Shown here: piece after piece, positions 9,881 through 18,732 of the stretch
How positions within the stretch are numbered: the stretch's first letter is position 1
How the letters are laid out: the number at the start of each line of letters is the position of its first letter
The notes under the pieces: generated by a model
What the model was told of the DNA's origin: nothing
Database searches by the model: none
What the model saw: only the letters and a program-made list of their open reading frames with translations
Origin: Rhizobium subbaraonis
GTDB taxonomy: Bacteria > Pseudomonadota > Alphaproteobacteria > Rhizobiales > Rhizobiaceae
DNA length: 64,000 bases
Direction: 5' to 3'
Assembly: GCF_900220975.1 (NCBI RefSeq)
Contig: NZ_OBQD01000007.1
Coordinates: forward strand, 124,001-188,000
Position numbers and translations under genes: made by a program

Positions 9881-10187
9881 GTGTATCAAAGTCTCCAGTC
9901 ATATAGGCGCACGGCTTGGCCTTGAGGAGCCGGCCCATCGACCGGCGCCCCGCGCAGGGATAAATCGTCATGGAATGGCCCGTGCCATCGGCCACGGACC
10001 CAGACAGTCGCGGAGGAGGCCCTACCTGCCGCCGCCGAATGCCCGGCGCCTCGATCCGTCTTCGCTGCGAGGTTCTTGGGAGCAACCTGCGCCGGCGGGA
10101 CCGGAGGCAGGGCGGAAAAGACATCCCCAATCCGGTCAGGATGTGGCGAGCGACTAAACTTGTGTTAACGAGTGAAATATATCGTGA
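9881..10187. other. Intergenic region with possible long leader or small RNA
   Basis: About 307 bp without a believable gene. On the minus strand TTGATC-N17-TTAACA (about 10190-10150) is a possible promoter. It would give the transglycosylase gene a leader of more than 250 nt, GC-rich with several short inverted segments such as GGCCCGTGCC/GGCCACGG near 9978-9998. I could not match it to a known RNA family, so it is recorded as an unexplained leader or small-RNA candidate. Confidence 0.3.
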
Positions 10188-10964
10188 TCAAACCTGAACG
10201 GATCCGCCGCGATCCGGGAGGCTTTTCAACAGCCGATGCAACGTGTCGATCGTCGAGAAATCGGCGATGCCGTCGACCCGCACGGGACGGAAATGACGCT
10301 GGAATGCAGCGACGTCCCCTTCGGTCCGTTCGTCGAAATGGCCGGTAATTTCAGTTGCATAGCCATAGAGCGACAGCATCGCCTGCAGGGCTTCGACGGG
10401 TGCGCCCGCATCTCCTCGCTGGAAGAACCGCCCACCGGCGATGGCGGCAGGCTCAACCCAGTGCCCGACACCATTTGCAAAAAGCCGGTCCCAGGGGAAC
10501 TTTTCTCCGGGATCGACCTTGCGGATCGGGGCAACATCGCTGTGTCCGAGGACTCTTTCGGGCACGATCCCCCACCTTTCGCCGCAATTGCGACACAGTT
10601 CGACGACCGCTGCGATCTGCGCTTCGGGAAAATCCGGCAGTCCTCCGGGATGGCCGGCATTGACGATCTCGATGCCGATCGAGCGCGAATTGATGTCGGT
10701 GTCGCCCTTCCAGTGGCTCTTGCCAGCGTGCCAGGCGCGCCGGGACTCCGGCACGAGTTGCAGGATGCGGCCGTCCTCATGAACGAAGTAGTGGCTGGAA
10801 ACCTCGCTCTGCTCTGCGCAAAGCCAGGCCAGCGCGCCCTCCGCGGTCGGCATGCCCGTATAGTGCAGGACGATCATGTCGGGCCGGCGCCCGTCCGCGC
10901 GCGCACCATGGTTCGGCGACGGCGTGACCGTCGCACCAGGATAGTCAGCTGTGAAGGCGGTCAT
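10188..10964 (-). CDS. ampD: N-acetylmuramoyl-L-alanine amidase (AmpD type) with PG-binding domain
   Basis: The 258-residue protein has an Amidase_2 zinc domain (residues about 15-160) and a C-terminal peptidoglycan-binding domain (about 178-245; VEALQAMLSLYGY, FQRHFRP). Zinc ligands are recognised as His34 (VLHYTG), His141 (LGHSDVAP) and Asp151 (KVDPGEKFPW), with Glu99 nearby. No signal peptide is visible, so a cytoplasmic role in cleaving anhydro-muropeptides during wall recycling is likely, as for AmpD. The added binding domain is more typical of the AmiD branch, so the exact substrate is open. It overlaps the DjlA-like gene by 4 bp. Confidence 0.88.
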   Translation of the reverse strand: MTAFTADYPGATVTPSPNHGARADGRRPDMIVLHYTGMPTAEGALAWLCAEQSEVSSHYFVHEDGRILQLVPESRRAWHAGKSHWKGDTDINSRSIGIEIVNAGHPGGLPDFPEAQIAAVVELCRNCGERWGIVPERVLGHSDVAPIRKVDPGEKFPWDRLFANGVGHWVEPAAIAGGRFFQRGDAGAPVEALQAMLSLYGYATEITGHFDERTEGDVAAFQRHFRPVRVDGIADFSTIDTLHRLLKSLPDRGGSVQV

Positions 10965-11677
10965 GCCGCGAGGCGCTCTTTCTCGATTTCCGCATAGGCC
11001 GCATTGAGCACAGCCATGCGGTCATTGGCAATCCTCTGGAACTCGGCCGGCACGCCCCGCGCCATCAGCCTGTCGGGATGATGTTCGGAAGCGAGAACGC
11101 GGTAGCGCTTCCGGATCGTCGGGAAATCGTCCTCGGGGGAAACGCCGAGCACCTTGTAGGGATCGCGCCCGTCCACGTGCGTGTGACGCGCGGTGATCTG
11201 CTCGAACCGCTCATCCGCCATGCCGAAGATTTCCGCGACCCGCAACAGGAAGGCCATTTCCTTCTCGTGGATCAGGCCGTCGGCCTTGGCGATGTGGAAC
11301 AGGCCGTCGATGATGTCTTCGAGGATCGGGCAATTGTTCTCGCAGGACACGCACAGGGCCGCCATTTTCTCCGCATAGGCCTCGTAGCCGGCGACGTCCT
11401 GACGCGCGAGGTTGTAGAGGCGCGCGACATTGGCCGCCTGGTCCGCCGGGAACTTGAAGACGTCGCGGAACGCATCCACTTCGGCGACGGTGACGACGCC
11501 GTCCGCCTTGGCCATCTTCGCCGACAGCGCGATCATGGCGACCGAGAACGCCACCTGCCGCCGCGTTTCCGGGTCGCCTTCCAGAAGCGTGCGTACGGCC
11601 TCTACCACGCTCGAAAGCGCGTTGCTGGCAGCCGCAGCGACCATGCTGACAAGTCGGTCCCAGATGGAAGGCATCAT
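10961..11677 (-). CDS. DjlA-like protein: TerB domain plus C-terminal J domain
   Basis: This 238-residue protein joins a helical TerB-like domain (about 30-155; VAFSVAMIALSAKMAKADGVV, HIAKADGLIHEKE) to a C-terminal DnaJ domain (about 172-238) with the HPD motif in EHHPDRLMARG. HPD is the loop that stimulates Hsp70 ATPase, so the protein should be a DnaK co-chaperone. Classical DjlA has an N-terminal membrane helix; here the first 25 residues are only amphipathic, so membrane attachment is uncertain. It is transcribed with the amidase gene and overlaps it by 4 bp. Confidence 0.88.
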   Translation of the reverse strand: MMPSIWDRLVSMVAAAASNALSSVVEAVRTLLEGDPETRRQVAFSVAMIALSAKMAKADGVVTVAEVDAFRDVFKFPADQAANVARLYNLARQDVAGYEAYAEKMAALCVSCENNCPILEDIIDGLFHIAKADGLIHEKEMAFLLRVAEIFGMADERFEQITARHTHVDGRDPYKVLGVSPEDDFPTIRKRYRVLASEHHPDRLMARGVPAEFQRIANDRMAVLNAAYAEIEKERLAA

Positions 11678-11899
11678 GATCGGCCCATGGGTGAGAACAT
11701 AAGGTGATCTTGATCAGACATCTGCGGCGAAAGCAAGTCGAGCCACCCCGCAAAATGCTGCATGACGAAATTTTGATGGCCCTCAACAAGTGGACGCATT
11801 CGAATAATTGATGAGAGGGCCAGCCCATTGAATTTGACGCCCGCCGCCGCGAATGCGAGCAAAAGGCGACCGCTGCAAGCATTTGGAGGAGAACAAACG

Positions 11900-12799
11900 G
11901 TGCGTGTTCTGTCGAATCAGGCCGCCGGCATGCTGCTTGGCCTTCTGGGCGTGACGATCTTCGGCGCCACCCTGCCGATGACCCGCCTTGCCCTCGAGGG
12001 CTTTGGACCGCTCTTCATCACCCTTGCCCGCGCGGTCATCGCGGCTGCGGCCGCAGGCACCGCCCTTTTGCTTCTTCGCCGTCCCTTCCCGCGTGCCCAC
12101 CTGCCGACGCTGGCAGGCGTCGGCATTTGCGCCGTCTTCGGCTTCCCCATCTTCTCCTCGATCGCGCTGCAAACGATACCGGCAAGCCACGGTGGCATCG
12201 TACTCGGCATCCTGCCGCTTCTGACCTCCGTCTGCGCCGCAATCGTCGATGGCGAACGTCCCGGCCCCCTGTTCTGGCTGTGTGGCGTGGCCGGTGCGGC
12301 ACTCGTCATCGCCTTTTCCTTGCGCGAAAGCGGCTTCCATCTGGGCGCCGGCGACTTCTGGCTGCTTCTGGCGGCGATGTCGGCCTCCCTCTCCTACGTC
12401 TTCTCCGCCAAGCTCGCGCGCGTGATGCCGGGCTGGGAAGTGATCGGCTGGGCGGTCGTCATCTGCCTGCCGGCAACGCTGGTCGGCACCATTCTTGCCG
12501 CCGGCTCGGGCATACATACCCCGGGCCCGGTGCAGTACGGCGCCCTGCTCTATCTCGGGCTGATGTCGATGTTTGGCGGCTTTATCTTCTGGAACGCCGG
12601 GCTGGCGCTCGGCGGCATCGCGCGCGTGGCACAGGTGCAGCTCTTCCAGACATTCGTCACCCTCGCAATTTCGGCGCTTGTGCTTGGTGAGGCGATCGGG
12701 CCGGAGACGCTCGGCTTTGCACTCGCCGTCGCCTTCGTCGTCTGGCTCGGGCGCAAGGCGAAGATCGGACGCGCGGCCCCGGCGGCCGGACGCGCCTGA
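11900..12799 (+). CDS. DMT-family transporter (EamA domains)
   Basis: A 299-residue inner-membrane protein with about ten hydrophobic helices arranged as two EamA repeats, the drug/metabolite transporter fold that usually exports amino acids or other metabolites. Typical motifs are GVTIFGATLPMTRLAL at the start and GLMSMFGGFIFWNAGLALGG in the second repeat. I choose the GTG at 11900 because GGAGGAG lies 8 bases upstream. The frame extends 24 hydrophilic codons further to a TTG at 11828, unlike family N-termini. Substrate unknown. Confidence 0.85.
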   Translation: MRVLSNQAAGMLLGLLGVTIFGATLPMTRLALEGFGPLFITLARAVIAAAAAGTALLLLRRPFPRAHLPTLAGVGICAVFGFPIFSSIALQTIPASHGGIVLGILPLLTSVCAAIVDGERPGPLFWLCGVAGAALVIAFSLRESGFHLGAGDFWLLLAAMSASLSYVFSAKLARVMPGWEVIGWAVVICLPATLVGTILAAGSGIHTPGPVQYGALLYLGLMSMFGGFIFWNAGLALGGIARVAQVQLFQTFVTLAISALVLGEAIGPETLGFALAVAFVVWLGRKAKIGRAAPAAGRA

Positions 12800-12846
12800 A
12801 CCTTCCGCATCAATTCGTCATCGATAGCGGATAATTGTTGAACCGT

Positions 12847-12866
12847 GATTCCCCTGTCGGGGAATC
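12847..12866 (+). terminator. Hairpin after the DMT transporter gene
   Basis: A perfect 8-bp stem, GATTCCCC/GGGGAATC, with a TGTC loop about 47 bp after the stop. The 3' side (TGGGTT) is a poor U tract, so it could also be a 5'-UTR hairpin of pfp. Confidence 0.45.
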
Positions 12867-12914
12867 TGGGTTAGACATCCGCCGACCGACCGGAAGGGCC
12901 GGCGAGGAGGTAAT

Positions 12915-14129
12915 ATGACGAAACAAAAAGTCGCTATGCTCACCGCAGGAGGCCTTGCACCCTGCCTTTCGTCCGCAGTTGGCGGCCTGATCGAACGCTA
13001 TTCAGACATCGCCCCGGAAATCGAACTCGTCGCCTACCGCTCCGGCTACCAGGGGCTGCTTCTGGCCGACCGGATCGAGATCTCGAAGGACATGCGCGAG
13101 AAGGCGCACCTGCTGCACCGCTACGGCGGCTCGCCGATCGGCAACAGCCGCGTCAAGCTGACGAACGCTGCGGACTGCGTGAAGCGCGGTCTCGTCAAGG
13201 AAGGCGAAAACCCCTTGCGTGTTGCAGCCGAGCGCCTCGCCGCTGACGGCATCACCGTCCTTCACACGATCGGCGGCGACGACACCAATACGACCGCGGC
13301 CGATCTCGCCGCCTATCTCGGCGCCAACGGCTACAATCTCACCGTCGTCGGCCTACCGAAGACGGTCGACAACGACGTCGTGCCGATCCGCCAGTCGCTC
13401 GGCGCCTGGACGGCGGCCGAAGTCGGCGCCGGCTTCTTCGACAACGTTTCCAACGAGCAGAGCGCCGCTCCGAAGACGCTCGTCGTTCACGAGGTGATGG
13501 GGCGTCACTGCGGCTGGCTGACGGCTGCGACCGCTCGCGCCTACATCCAGAAGACCGCCGGCCAGGAGTATGTCGACGGCCTGATGATGGACAAGGCCCT
13601 GAAGAGCATCGACGGCCTCTATCTTCCCGAACTGGCCTTCGATCTGCAGGCGGAAGCCGAACGCCTCCGCAAGGTCATGGAGAAAAACGGCTTCGTGACG
13701 CTGTTCGTCTCGGAAGGCGCCTGCCTAGATGCGATCGTCGCCGAGCGCGAAGCCGCCGGCGAAACGGTCAAGCGCGACGCCTTCGGCCATGTGAAGATCG
13801 ACACCATCAATGTCGGCAACTGGTTCTCCAAGCAGTTCGCCTCGCTGCTGGGCGCCGAGCGTGCCATGGTGCAGAAGTCCGGCTACTATGCCCGCTCCGC
13901 CCCCGCCAACGGCGACGACCTGCGCTTGATCCAGAGCATGGTTGACCTCGCAGTCGAGAGCGCGCTCAACAAGGTCTCCGGCGTCACCGGCCACGACGAG
14001 GGCCAGAACGGCAAGCTGCGCACGATCGAGTTCCCGCGCATCAAGGGCGGCAAGCACTTCGACACCGGTGCGAAATGGTTCGGCGAGGTGATGGACACGA
14101 TCGGCCAGAAATGGAAGGCCACGGTCTGA
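12915..14129 (+). CDS. pfp: Pyrophosphate-dependent 6-phosphofructokinase
   Basis: This enzyme reversibly phosphorylates fructose 6-phosphate with PPi. The 404-residue sequence has the PFK fold with GGDDTNTTAAD at residues 120-130. The Asp at 122, where ATP-dependent enzymes have Gly, is the known marker for PPi use, and PKTVDND at 148-154 carries the catalytic Asp152 after the Lys that binds PPi. MGRHCGWLTAATA supplies sugar-phosphate contacts. GAGGAGGT lies 5-6 bases before the ATG. In Rhizobiaceae, which rely mainly on the Entner-Doudoroff route, this PFK probably works in the gluconeogenic or pentose-recycling direction (inference). Confidence 0.94.
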   Translation: MTKQKVAMLTAGGLAPCLSSAVGGLIERYSDIAPEIELVAYRSGYQGLLLADRIEISKDMREKAHLLHRYGGSPIGNSRVKLTNAADCVKRGLVKEGENPLRVAAERLAADGITVLHTIGGDDTNTTAADLAAYLGANGYNLTVVGLPKTVDNDVVPIRQSLGAWTAAEVGAGFFDNVSNEQSAAPKTLVVHEVMGRHCGWLTAATARAYIQKTAGQEYVDGLMMDKALKSIDGLYLPELAFDLQAEAERLRKVMEKNGFVTLFVSEGACLDAIVAEREAAGETVKRDAFGHVKIDTINVGNWFSKQFASLLGAERAMVQKSGYYARSAPANGDDLRLIQSMVDLAVESALNKVSGVTGHDEGQNGKLRTIEFPRIKGGKHFDTGAKWFGEVMDTIGQKWKATV

Positions 14130-14180
14130 TACCGGGCGTCTGACGGATTGCTATTGACGGCGCACGGCGCCGGTGGCTTG

Positions 14181-14213
14181 CTCCCCGAAACGAACGTTTC
14201 CGGGGAGCTTTTC
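14181..14213 (+). terminator. Terminator-like hairpin that includes the lysE-family ribosome-binding site
   Basis: CTCCCCGAAAC and GTTTCCGGGGAG pair with one bulged base and a GAAC loop, followed by CTTTTC. It fits an intrinsic terminator for pfp, 50 bp after its stop. The 3' arm (GGGGAG) is also the Shine-Dalgarno sequence of the next gene, whose ATG is at 14214. Confidence 0.6.
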
Positions 14214-14849
14214 ATGTCGTTCGATCACTGGCTTGCCTTTGCCGCCGCCTCAGCCGTCATGCTGGCGATCCCCGGCCCGACCATTCTGCTGGTCATCTCC
14301 TATGCGCTCGGCCACGGCCGCCAGACCACGACGGCGACGGTCGCCGGCGTAGCCCTTGGCGACTTCACCGCCATGACAGCCTCCATGCTGGGGCTCGGAG
14401 CCCTGCTCGCAACCTCGGCTGCGATTTTCACCGTCCTCAAATGGGTCGGTGCGGCCTATCTGGTCTGGCTTGGGATCAAGCTCTGGCGTGCGCCGGTGAC
14501 GGGCTTTGCCGGCTCGGAGGATGGCGCGGCAAGGCAGGAAAGGCCGTTTCGCATCTTTGCCCACTGCTATGTGGTGACGGCGCTCAACCCGAAGAGCATC
14601 GTCTTCTTCGTGGCCTTCCTGCCGCAGTTCCTGGACCTCTCGCGGCCTGTCGTTCCGCAGATGGTGATCTTCGAGATCACCTTCCTCGTGCTTGCCACGG
14701 CCAATGCCGCAAGCTACGCGCTGATGGCGTCTGCGGCGCGCGGAACGATCCGCAAACCGGCCGTCCAGCGTGCGGTAAACCGTGTCGGCGGCTCGCTTCT
14801 CATCGGCGCAGGCGTGCTCACGGCCGGGCTGCGGCGGGCCGCCGCCTAG
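14214..14849 (+). CDS. LysE/RhtB family amino-acid exporter
   Basis: A 211-residue membrane protein with about six hydrophobic helices. The family opening is clear: AVMLAIPGPTILLVISYALGHGR (residues 14-36) and ALNPKSIVFFVAFLPQFLD (about 123-141). LysE/RhtB proteins export amino acids or homoserine lactones; the substrate cannot be told from sequence. The ATG at 14214 is preceded by GGGGAG, which is part of a strong hairpin, so translation from a read-through transcript may be weak. Confidence 0.88.
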   Translation: MSFDHWLAFAAASAVMLAIPGPTILLVISYALGHGRQTTTATVAGVALGDFTAMTASMLGLGALLATSAAIFTVLKWVGAAYLVWLGIKLWRAPVTGFAGSEDGAARQERPFRIFAHCYVVTALNPKSIVFFVAFLPQFLDLSRPVVPQMVIFEITFLVLATANAASYALMASAARGTIRKPAVQRAVNRVGGSLLIGAGVLTAGLRRAAA

Positions 14850-14983
14850 CCGCGAGCGAGGGGTACGGGTTGCCGGAGCAGGCACGATAGGATAATGGAC
14901 GAAGCACGGTCGAAGCGCCGTTGATTTGCAGCCGCGTCGGAAACACGCGTTTCCGGCCCCTTCAGGCAACACGAGAGCGACTG

Positions 14984-15907
14984 ATGACGCATAGTTTCCC
15001 GATCCGCACCAGGCATGTTCTCTCTGCGAGCTGCGCAACGGCTCTTCTCGCAATCGGCGGATGCGCCAGCGTGATCGAGACCCCGTCGGAACAGATCGCC
15101 GCGGTACAGACGGTCATGCCGCTCGCAAAGCCGGGCACGGAAATGACCGCCTACGCGCTCCCCGCACCGATCCAGGACCCCTCGGCACCTGTAGCGGCAG
15201 GCACCCCGCAGACAATGTCGGCCGTCGTCGAGACCACGCGCGCCACCAGCGCCGAGATGGCGATCGCCGCAGCCGCCCCGCAGGCAGCACCGATCCCGCG
15301 GGGTGAAGCAGCTCCGCAAGCCGCGGCCGCGACGGTTCCGGTGCCGGGCGCGCCCCAGGCGAAGTTCATGCCGGCATCCTTCGAAGCGGCCGTCATGGAA
15401 CCCGGCTTCGACACCGGCGCGCCGGAGGGACTGGAACAGCTCGTCGAATCCCACCAGATCGTCCCGATCGCGAAACCCTCCTTCAGCACCGCCGCCCTCA
15501 CATCTGCCCCGCGCGACACCGTCATGGCCTCCGCCTCGCAGAAGTTCGAACGGCCCGGGACGCCGCTCGACCCGCTGATCGCCAAATACGCCGCGCTCTA
15601 CGAGATCCCCGAAGCGCTGCTGCACCGGGTGGTGAAGCGGGAAAGCCGCTATAACCCCAAGGCCTATAATTCCGGCAATTACGGCCTCATGCAGATCCGC
15701 TACAACACTGCCAAGGGCATGGGCTACACCGGCACGGCGGATGGCCTGTTCGATGCGGAGACCAACCTGAAGTACGGCGCGAAATATCTGCGCGGCGCGT
15801 TGATGGTCGCAGACAACCAGCATGACGGCGCGGTGCGCCTCTACGCCAGCGGCTATTACTACACCGCAAAGCGCAAGGGCCTGCTCGAAGAGACCGGCCT
15901 GAAGTAG
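14984..15907 (+). CDS. Lytic transglycosylase lipoprotein (SLT domain)
   Basis: The 307-residue product begins with a lipoprotein signal (LAIGGC, lipidated Cys27), then a long Ala/Pro-rich linker (about 30-180) and a C-terminal SLT domain. Catalytic Glu220 is in VVKRESRYNPK, followed by NYGLMQIRYNTAKGMGY and NLKYGAKYLRGAL. It should be anchored in a membrane and cut peptidoglycan glycan strands. The linker is long enough to reach the wall. I use the ATG at 14984 rather than an earlier in-frame start because the signal peptide begins there. Confidence 0.9.
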   Translation: MTHSFPIRTRHVLSASCATALLAIGGCASVIETPSEQIAAVQTVMPLAKPGTEMTAYALPAPIQDPSAPVAAGTPQTMSAVVETTRATSAEMAIAAAAPQAAPIPRGEAAPQAAAATVPVPGAPQAKFMPASFEAAVMEPGFDTGAPEGLEQLVESHQIVPIAKPSFSTAALTSAPRDTVMASASQKFERPGTPLDPLIAKYAALYEIPEALLHRVVKRESRYNPKAYNSGNYGLMQIRYNTAKGMGYTGTADGLFDAETNLKYGAKYLRGALMVADNQHDGAVRLYASGYYYTAKRKGLLEETGLK

Positions 15908-15910
15908 GTC

Positions 15911-17293
15911 TCAATCTCTGCTTTCGAGAACGTCGACGACCCGCTTGACCAGTTCCTGCGGTCGATAGCCGAGCTTCGACGGCGTCAGCCCGAGACGGAC
16001 GACGGCGATATTCGCCGACGGAATGACCGCGATCGACTGGCCGTCATGGCCGAGCATCCAGAACGTATCCTCCGGCAGCCCATATTTCGAATCCGGCTCG
16101 CGTCCCGGCCCGTCGATCCAGGTCTGCGCCTGACCGTACTCGCCACCCGAGGCTGAGGACGGGGTGCCCATCGCGCGGACAAAGCCCTCCGGCAAAAGCC
16201 GCGTACCGTTCCAAACGCCGTCGTTCAGAAGCAGTTGCGCAAAGCGCGCCCAGTCCCGGGCGGTGGCGTACATGTAGGACGAGCCGACGAAGATCCCCGT
16301 CTCGTCCGTCTCCAGCACGGCGCTCTTCATGCCGAGCGGTGCGAAGAGCCCGGTCGACGGATAGGCCAGCGCCCGCCAGCGGTCACCGAGCGCATTCATG
16401 AAGAGGCGCGAGAGAAGCATGGCGGTGCCGCTGGAATAGCGGAACTTCTCGCCCGGATTGGCGTCGAGGGGAAAGGAAGCGGCAAATCGCGACATGTTCG
16501 GCTCAAGGAACAGCATCCGCGTCACGTCGGTGACCTCGCCGTACTCCTCGTTGAAGGCCAGGCCGCTCTGCATGGCCAGCAGATCGGCAATCGAAATTCT
16601 CGCGCGGGCATCACCGTTCCATTCGGCGAAAAGGCCGCGCTGGTCCGGAGCAAGACGGCCGTCCTGCATCAACCGGCCGACCAGTGCCGCATTGACCGTC
16701 TTCGTCACCGACCAGCCAAGCAAGGGCGTGTCCGGCGAAAAGCCTTCGCCGTAATGCTCGCCCACCAGACGCCCGCCATGGATGACCACCACCCCGCGCA
16801 CGCCGGGTCCGAGGAGTGCCTGATCCGAGAGAACGGCGTCGAGACGGGCGTCGGCGCTCGCGGCGTTGCCGACCGGCCAGGGCGCGTCGGGAACCGGCTG
16901 CGACACGCTCGGCAGCTCGACGTCGGAGATCGCCTGATGGGCTGCGACGAAATCGCCGTCGGGCACGCTCGCGCAGCCGAAACCCTCCCGGTAGGCCGCA
17001 TAGCCCGGCGCGAAAATTCCAAGCAGGGAGGCCGTCACCGTCTTCTCGTCATGATCCACCGACTGCCGCATGAGGCGCAGCAGCGGATGGCCCGGCGCCT
17101 GCACGTCCACATCAAGCACGGCCGAGGCATCGCGCCCCGCGAGGAAGACGTTGGAACAGACGATCTTGGCCGCATAGGACGAGCCGACCCTTAGCAGTTC
17201 GGGTGGGCGAACGATCAGCCAACTGGCCACGATCGCGAGGAAAATGAATAGCATATACAGGACTCTGGCGGCGATGCGTCGAATTCGGCCCAT
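15911..17293 (-). CDS. Membrane-anchored serine hydrolase, beta-lactamase class C fold
   Basis: A 460-residue protein with an N-terminal membrane helix (about 11-27) and a beta-lactamase/transpeptidase-like domain. The nucleophile motif SVTK is at residues 195-198 (GWSVTKTVNAAL), and later motifs include FRYSSGTAMLLSRL and GHDGQSIAVIPS, which takes the place of the HxG/KTG motif. Such proteins are peptidases or esterases more often than true antibiotic-resistance enzymes. I start at the ATG at 17291-17293 with GGGGAG five bases upstream, rather than a TTG nine codons earlier. It converges on the transglycosylase gene with only 3 bp between stops. Confidence 0.85.
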   Translation of the reverse strand: MGRIRRIAARVLYMLFIFLAIVASWLIVRPPELLRVGSSYAAKIVCSNVFLAGRDASAVLDVDVQAPGHPLLRLMRQSVDHDEKTVTASLLGIFAPGYAAYREGFGCASVPDGDFVAAHQAISDVELPSVSQPVPDAPWPVGNAASADARLDAVLSDQALLGPGVRGVVVIHGGRLVGEHYGEGFSPDTPLLGWSVTKTVNAALVGRLMQDGRLAPDQRGLFAEWNGDARARISIADLLAMQSGLAFNEEYGEVTDVTRMLFLEPNMSRFAASFPLDANPGEKFRYSSGTAMLLSRLFMNALGDRWRALAYPSTGLFAPLGMKSAVLETDETGIFVGSSYMYATARDWARFAQLLLNDGVWNGTRLLPEGFVRAMGTPSSASGGEYGQAQTWIDGPGREPDSKYGLPEDTFWMLGHDGQSIAVIPSANIAVVRLGLTPSKLGYRPQELVKRVVDVLESRD

Positions 17294-17421
17294 GCGTCTC
17301 CCCTTGTCGCCAAGAGACAATCAGGAATTGGCGCACAAGAAAAGCCCCTTCCGCGCGGGAGGGTGAACATAGCCCTCCCTGCACCGCCATCGCGCCCATG
17401 GCTGCTCCTCGTGCACAGCCA

Positions 17422-17439
17422 CAGTCATCAAACTGTAGC
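17422..17439 (+). promoter_or_regulatory. Possible PHO box upstream of btaA
   Basis: CAGTCAT-N4-CTGTAGC matches the rhizobial PhoB consensus CTGTCAT-N4-CTGTCAT at about ten of fourteen positions and lies 46 bp before the btaA ATG. Betaine lipid synthesis is known to be induced by phosphate starvation through PhoB in Sinorhizobium, so the place fits. The second half-site is imperfect. Confidence 0.5.
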
Positions 17440-17484
17440 GCGAGGCGGCTATTGCCGCAAAAGGCCCACAGGACGAGACGAGTC

Positions 17485-18732
17485 ATGAGCGAACTTGCCA
17501 GGAATGCCGGTTACGGACAGAACGAAAGACTGAAGTCAGCCCTCTTGCAGCACCGGGCATTGTCGCTCGACGGCTTGTCGGAACGCCTGTTCGGCCTGCT
17601 GTTTTCCGGGCTCGTCTACCCCCAGATCTGGGAGGATCCCGCGATCGACATCGAGGCCATGGAGCTGGCCCCCGGCCATCGCCTGGTAACGATCGGCTCC
17701 GGCGGCTGCAACATGCTGGCCTATCTCGCCTGCCGCCCCGAGCGCATCGACGTCGTCGACCTCAACCCGCACCATATCGCGCTCAACCGGCTGAAGCTCG
17801 CCGCCTTCCGCCACATGCCCTCCCATGCCGACGTGGTGCGCTTCCTCGGCGGCGACAACATGGGTTCGAACCGCGAAGCCTATCAGCTCTTCCTGGAGCC
17901 GCGGCTCGATGCGCAGACCCGCGACTACTGGAATGGCCGCGACCTGACCGCCCGTCGCCGCATCGACGTCTTCAACCGCAACATCTACCGCACCGGTCTG
18001 CTCGGCCGCTTCATCCTGCTCGGCCACATCGTCGCCAGGCTGCACGGGCTGGACCCGCGGGACTTCGTCAAATGCGGCTCCATGCGCGAACAGCGCCAGT
18101 TCTTCGACACCCGCATCGCCCCCCTGTTCGACCGTCCGCTGATCCGCTGGATCACCTCGCGCAAGGCCTCGCTCTACGGCCTCGGCATCCCGCCGCAGCA
18201 GTTCGACGAGCTAGCAAGCGTCAGCGACGACAATTCGCTTGCGCCGGTCCTGCGCCAGCGACTGGAAAAGCTCGCCTGCCATTTCCCGCTTAAGGACAAC
18301 TACTTCGCCTGGCAGGCCTTCGCGCGCCGCTATCCCTCCAAATACGAGGGACGGATGCCGGACTACCTCCTTGGCGAAAACTACGCCGCAATCCGCGACA
18401 ATGCCGAGCGCGTCGACGTCCACCATGCGAGCTTCACCGAGCTGCTTGCATCGAAGTCCGCCGCCTCCGTCGACCGTTTCGTGCTGCTCGATGCGCAGGA
18501 CTGGATGAACGACGACCAGCTCAATGCGCTTTGGACCGAGATCAGCCGCACCGCGACCCCCGGGGCGCGGGTGATCTTCCGCACCGCCGCCGAAGCCAGC
18601 GTCGTCGAAGGCAAGGTCTCCCAGAACCTGCTCGATCTCTGGCACTACGAGCACGAGCGCTCGTCTGCGCTGGGCATGCGGGATCGCTCGGCGATCTATG
18701 GCGCCTTCCACATCTACCGGAAGAAGCCCTGA
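17485..18732 (+). CDS. btaA: S-adenosylmethionine:diacylglycerol 3-amino-3-carboxypropyl transferase
   Basis: BtaA makes diacylglycerylhomoserine, the first step to the phosphorus-free betaine lipid DGTS that replaces phospholipids under phosphate limitation. The 415-residue product has the family landmarks FSGLVYPQIWEDPAIDIEAM, LVTIGSGGCNMLAYLA (SAM binding), VVDLNPHHIALNRLKL and the C-terminal LLDAQDWMNDDQLNALW. The start is the ATG at 17485; upstream in-frame codons are not family-like. Its stop is followed directly by the btaB ATG (TGAATG), so the pair forms an operon. BtaA acts at the cytoplasmic membrane without clear transmembrane helices. Confidence 0.94.
   Translation: MSELARNAGYGQNERLKSALLQHRALSLDGLSERLFGLLFSGLVYPQIWEDPAIDIEAMELAPGHRLVTIGSGGCNMLAYLACRPERIDVVDLNPHHIALNRLKLAAFRHMPSHADVVRFLGGDNMGSNREAYQLFLEPRLDAQTRDYWNGRDLTARRRIDVFNRNIYRTGLLGRFILLGHIVARLHGLDPRDFVKCGSMREQRQFFDTRIAPLFDRPLIRWITSRKASLYGLGIPPQQFDELASVSDDNSLAPVLRQRLEKLACHFPLKDNYFAWQAFARRYPSKYEGRMPDYLLGENYAAIRDNAERVDVHHASFTELLASKSAASVDRFVLLDAQDWMNDDQLNALWTEISRTATPGARVIFRTAAEASVVEGKVSQNLLDLWHYEHERSSALGMRDRSAIYGAFHIYRKKP

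Noticed and set aside
15911-17293. Beta-lactamase-type protein as an antibiotic-resistance gene
   Set aside because: Only the SxxK fold is shared; the protein is a long membrane-anchored hydrolase without class C Tyr and KTG motifs in standard form.
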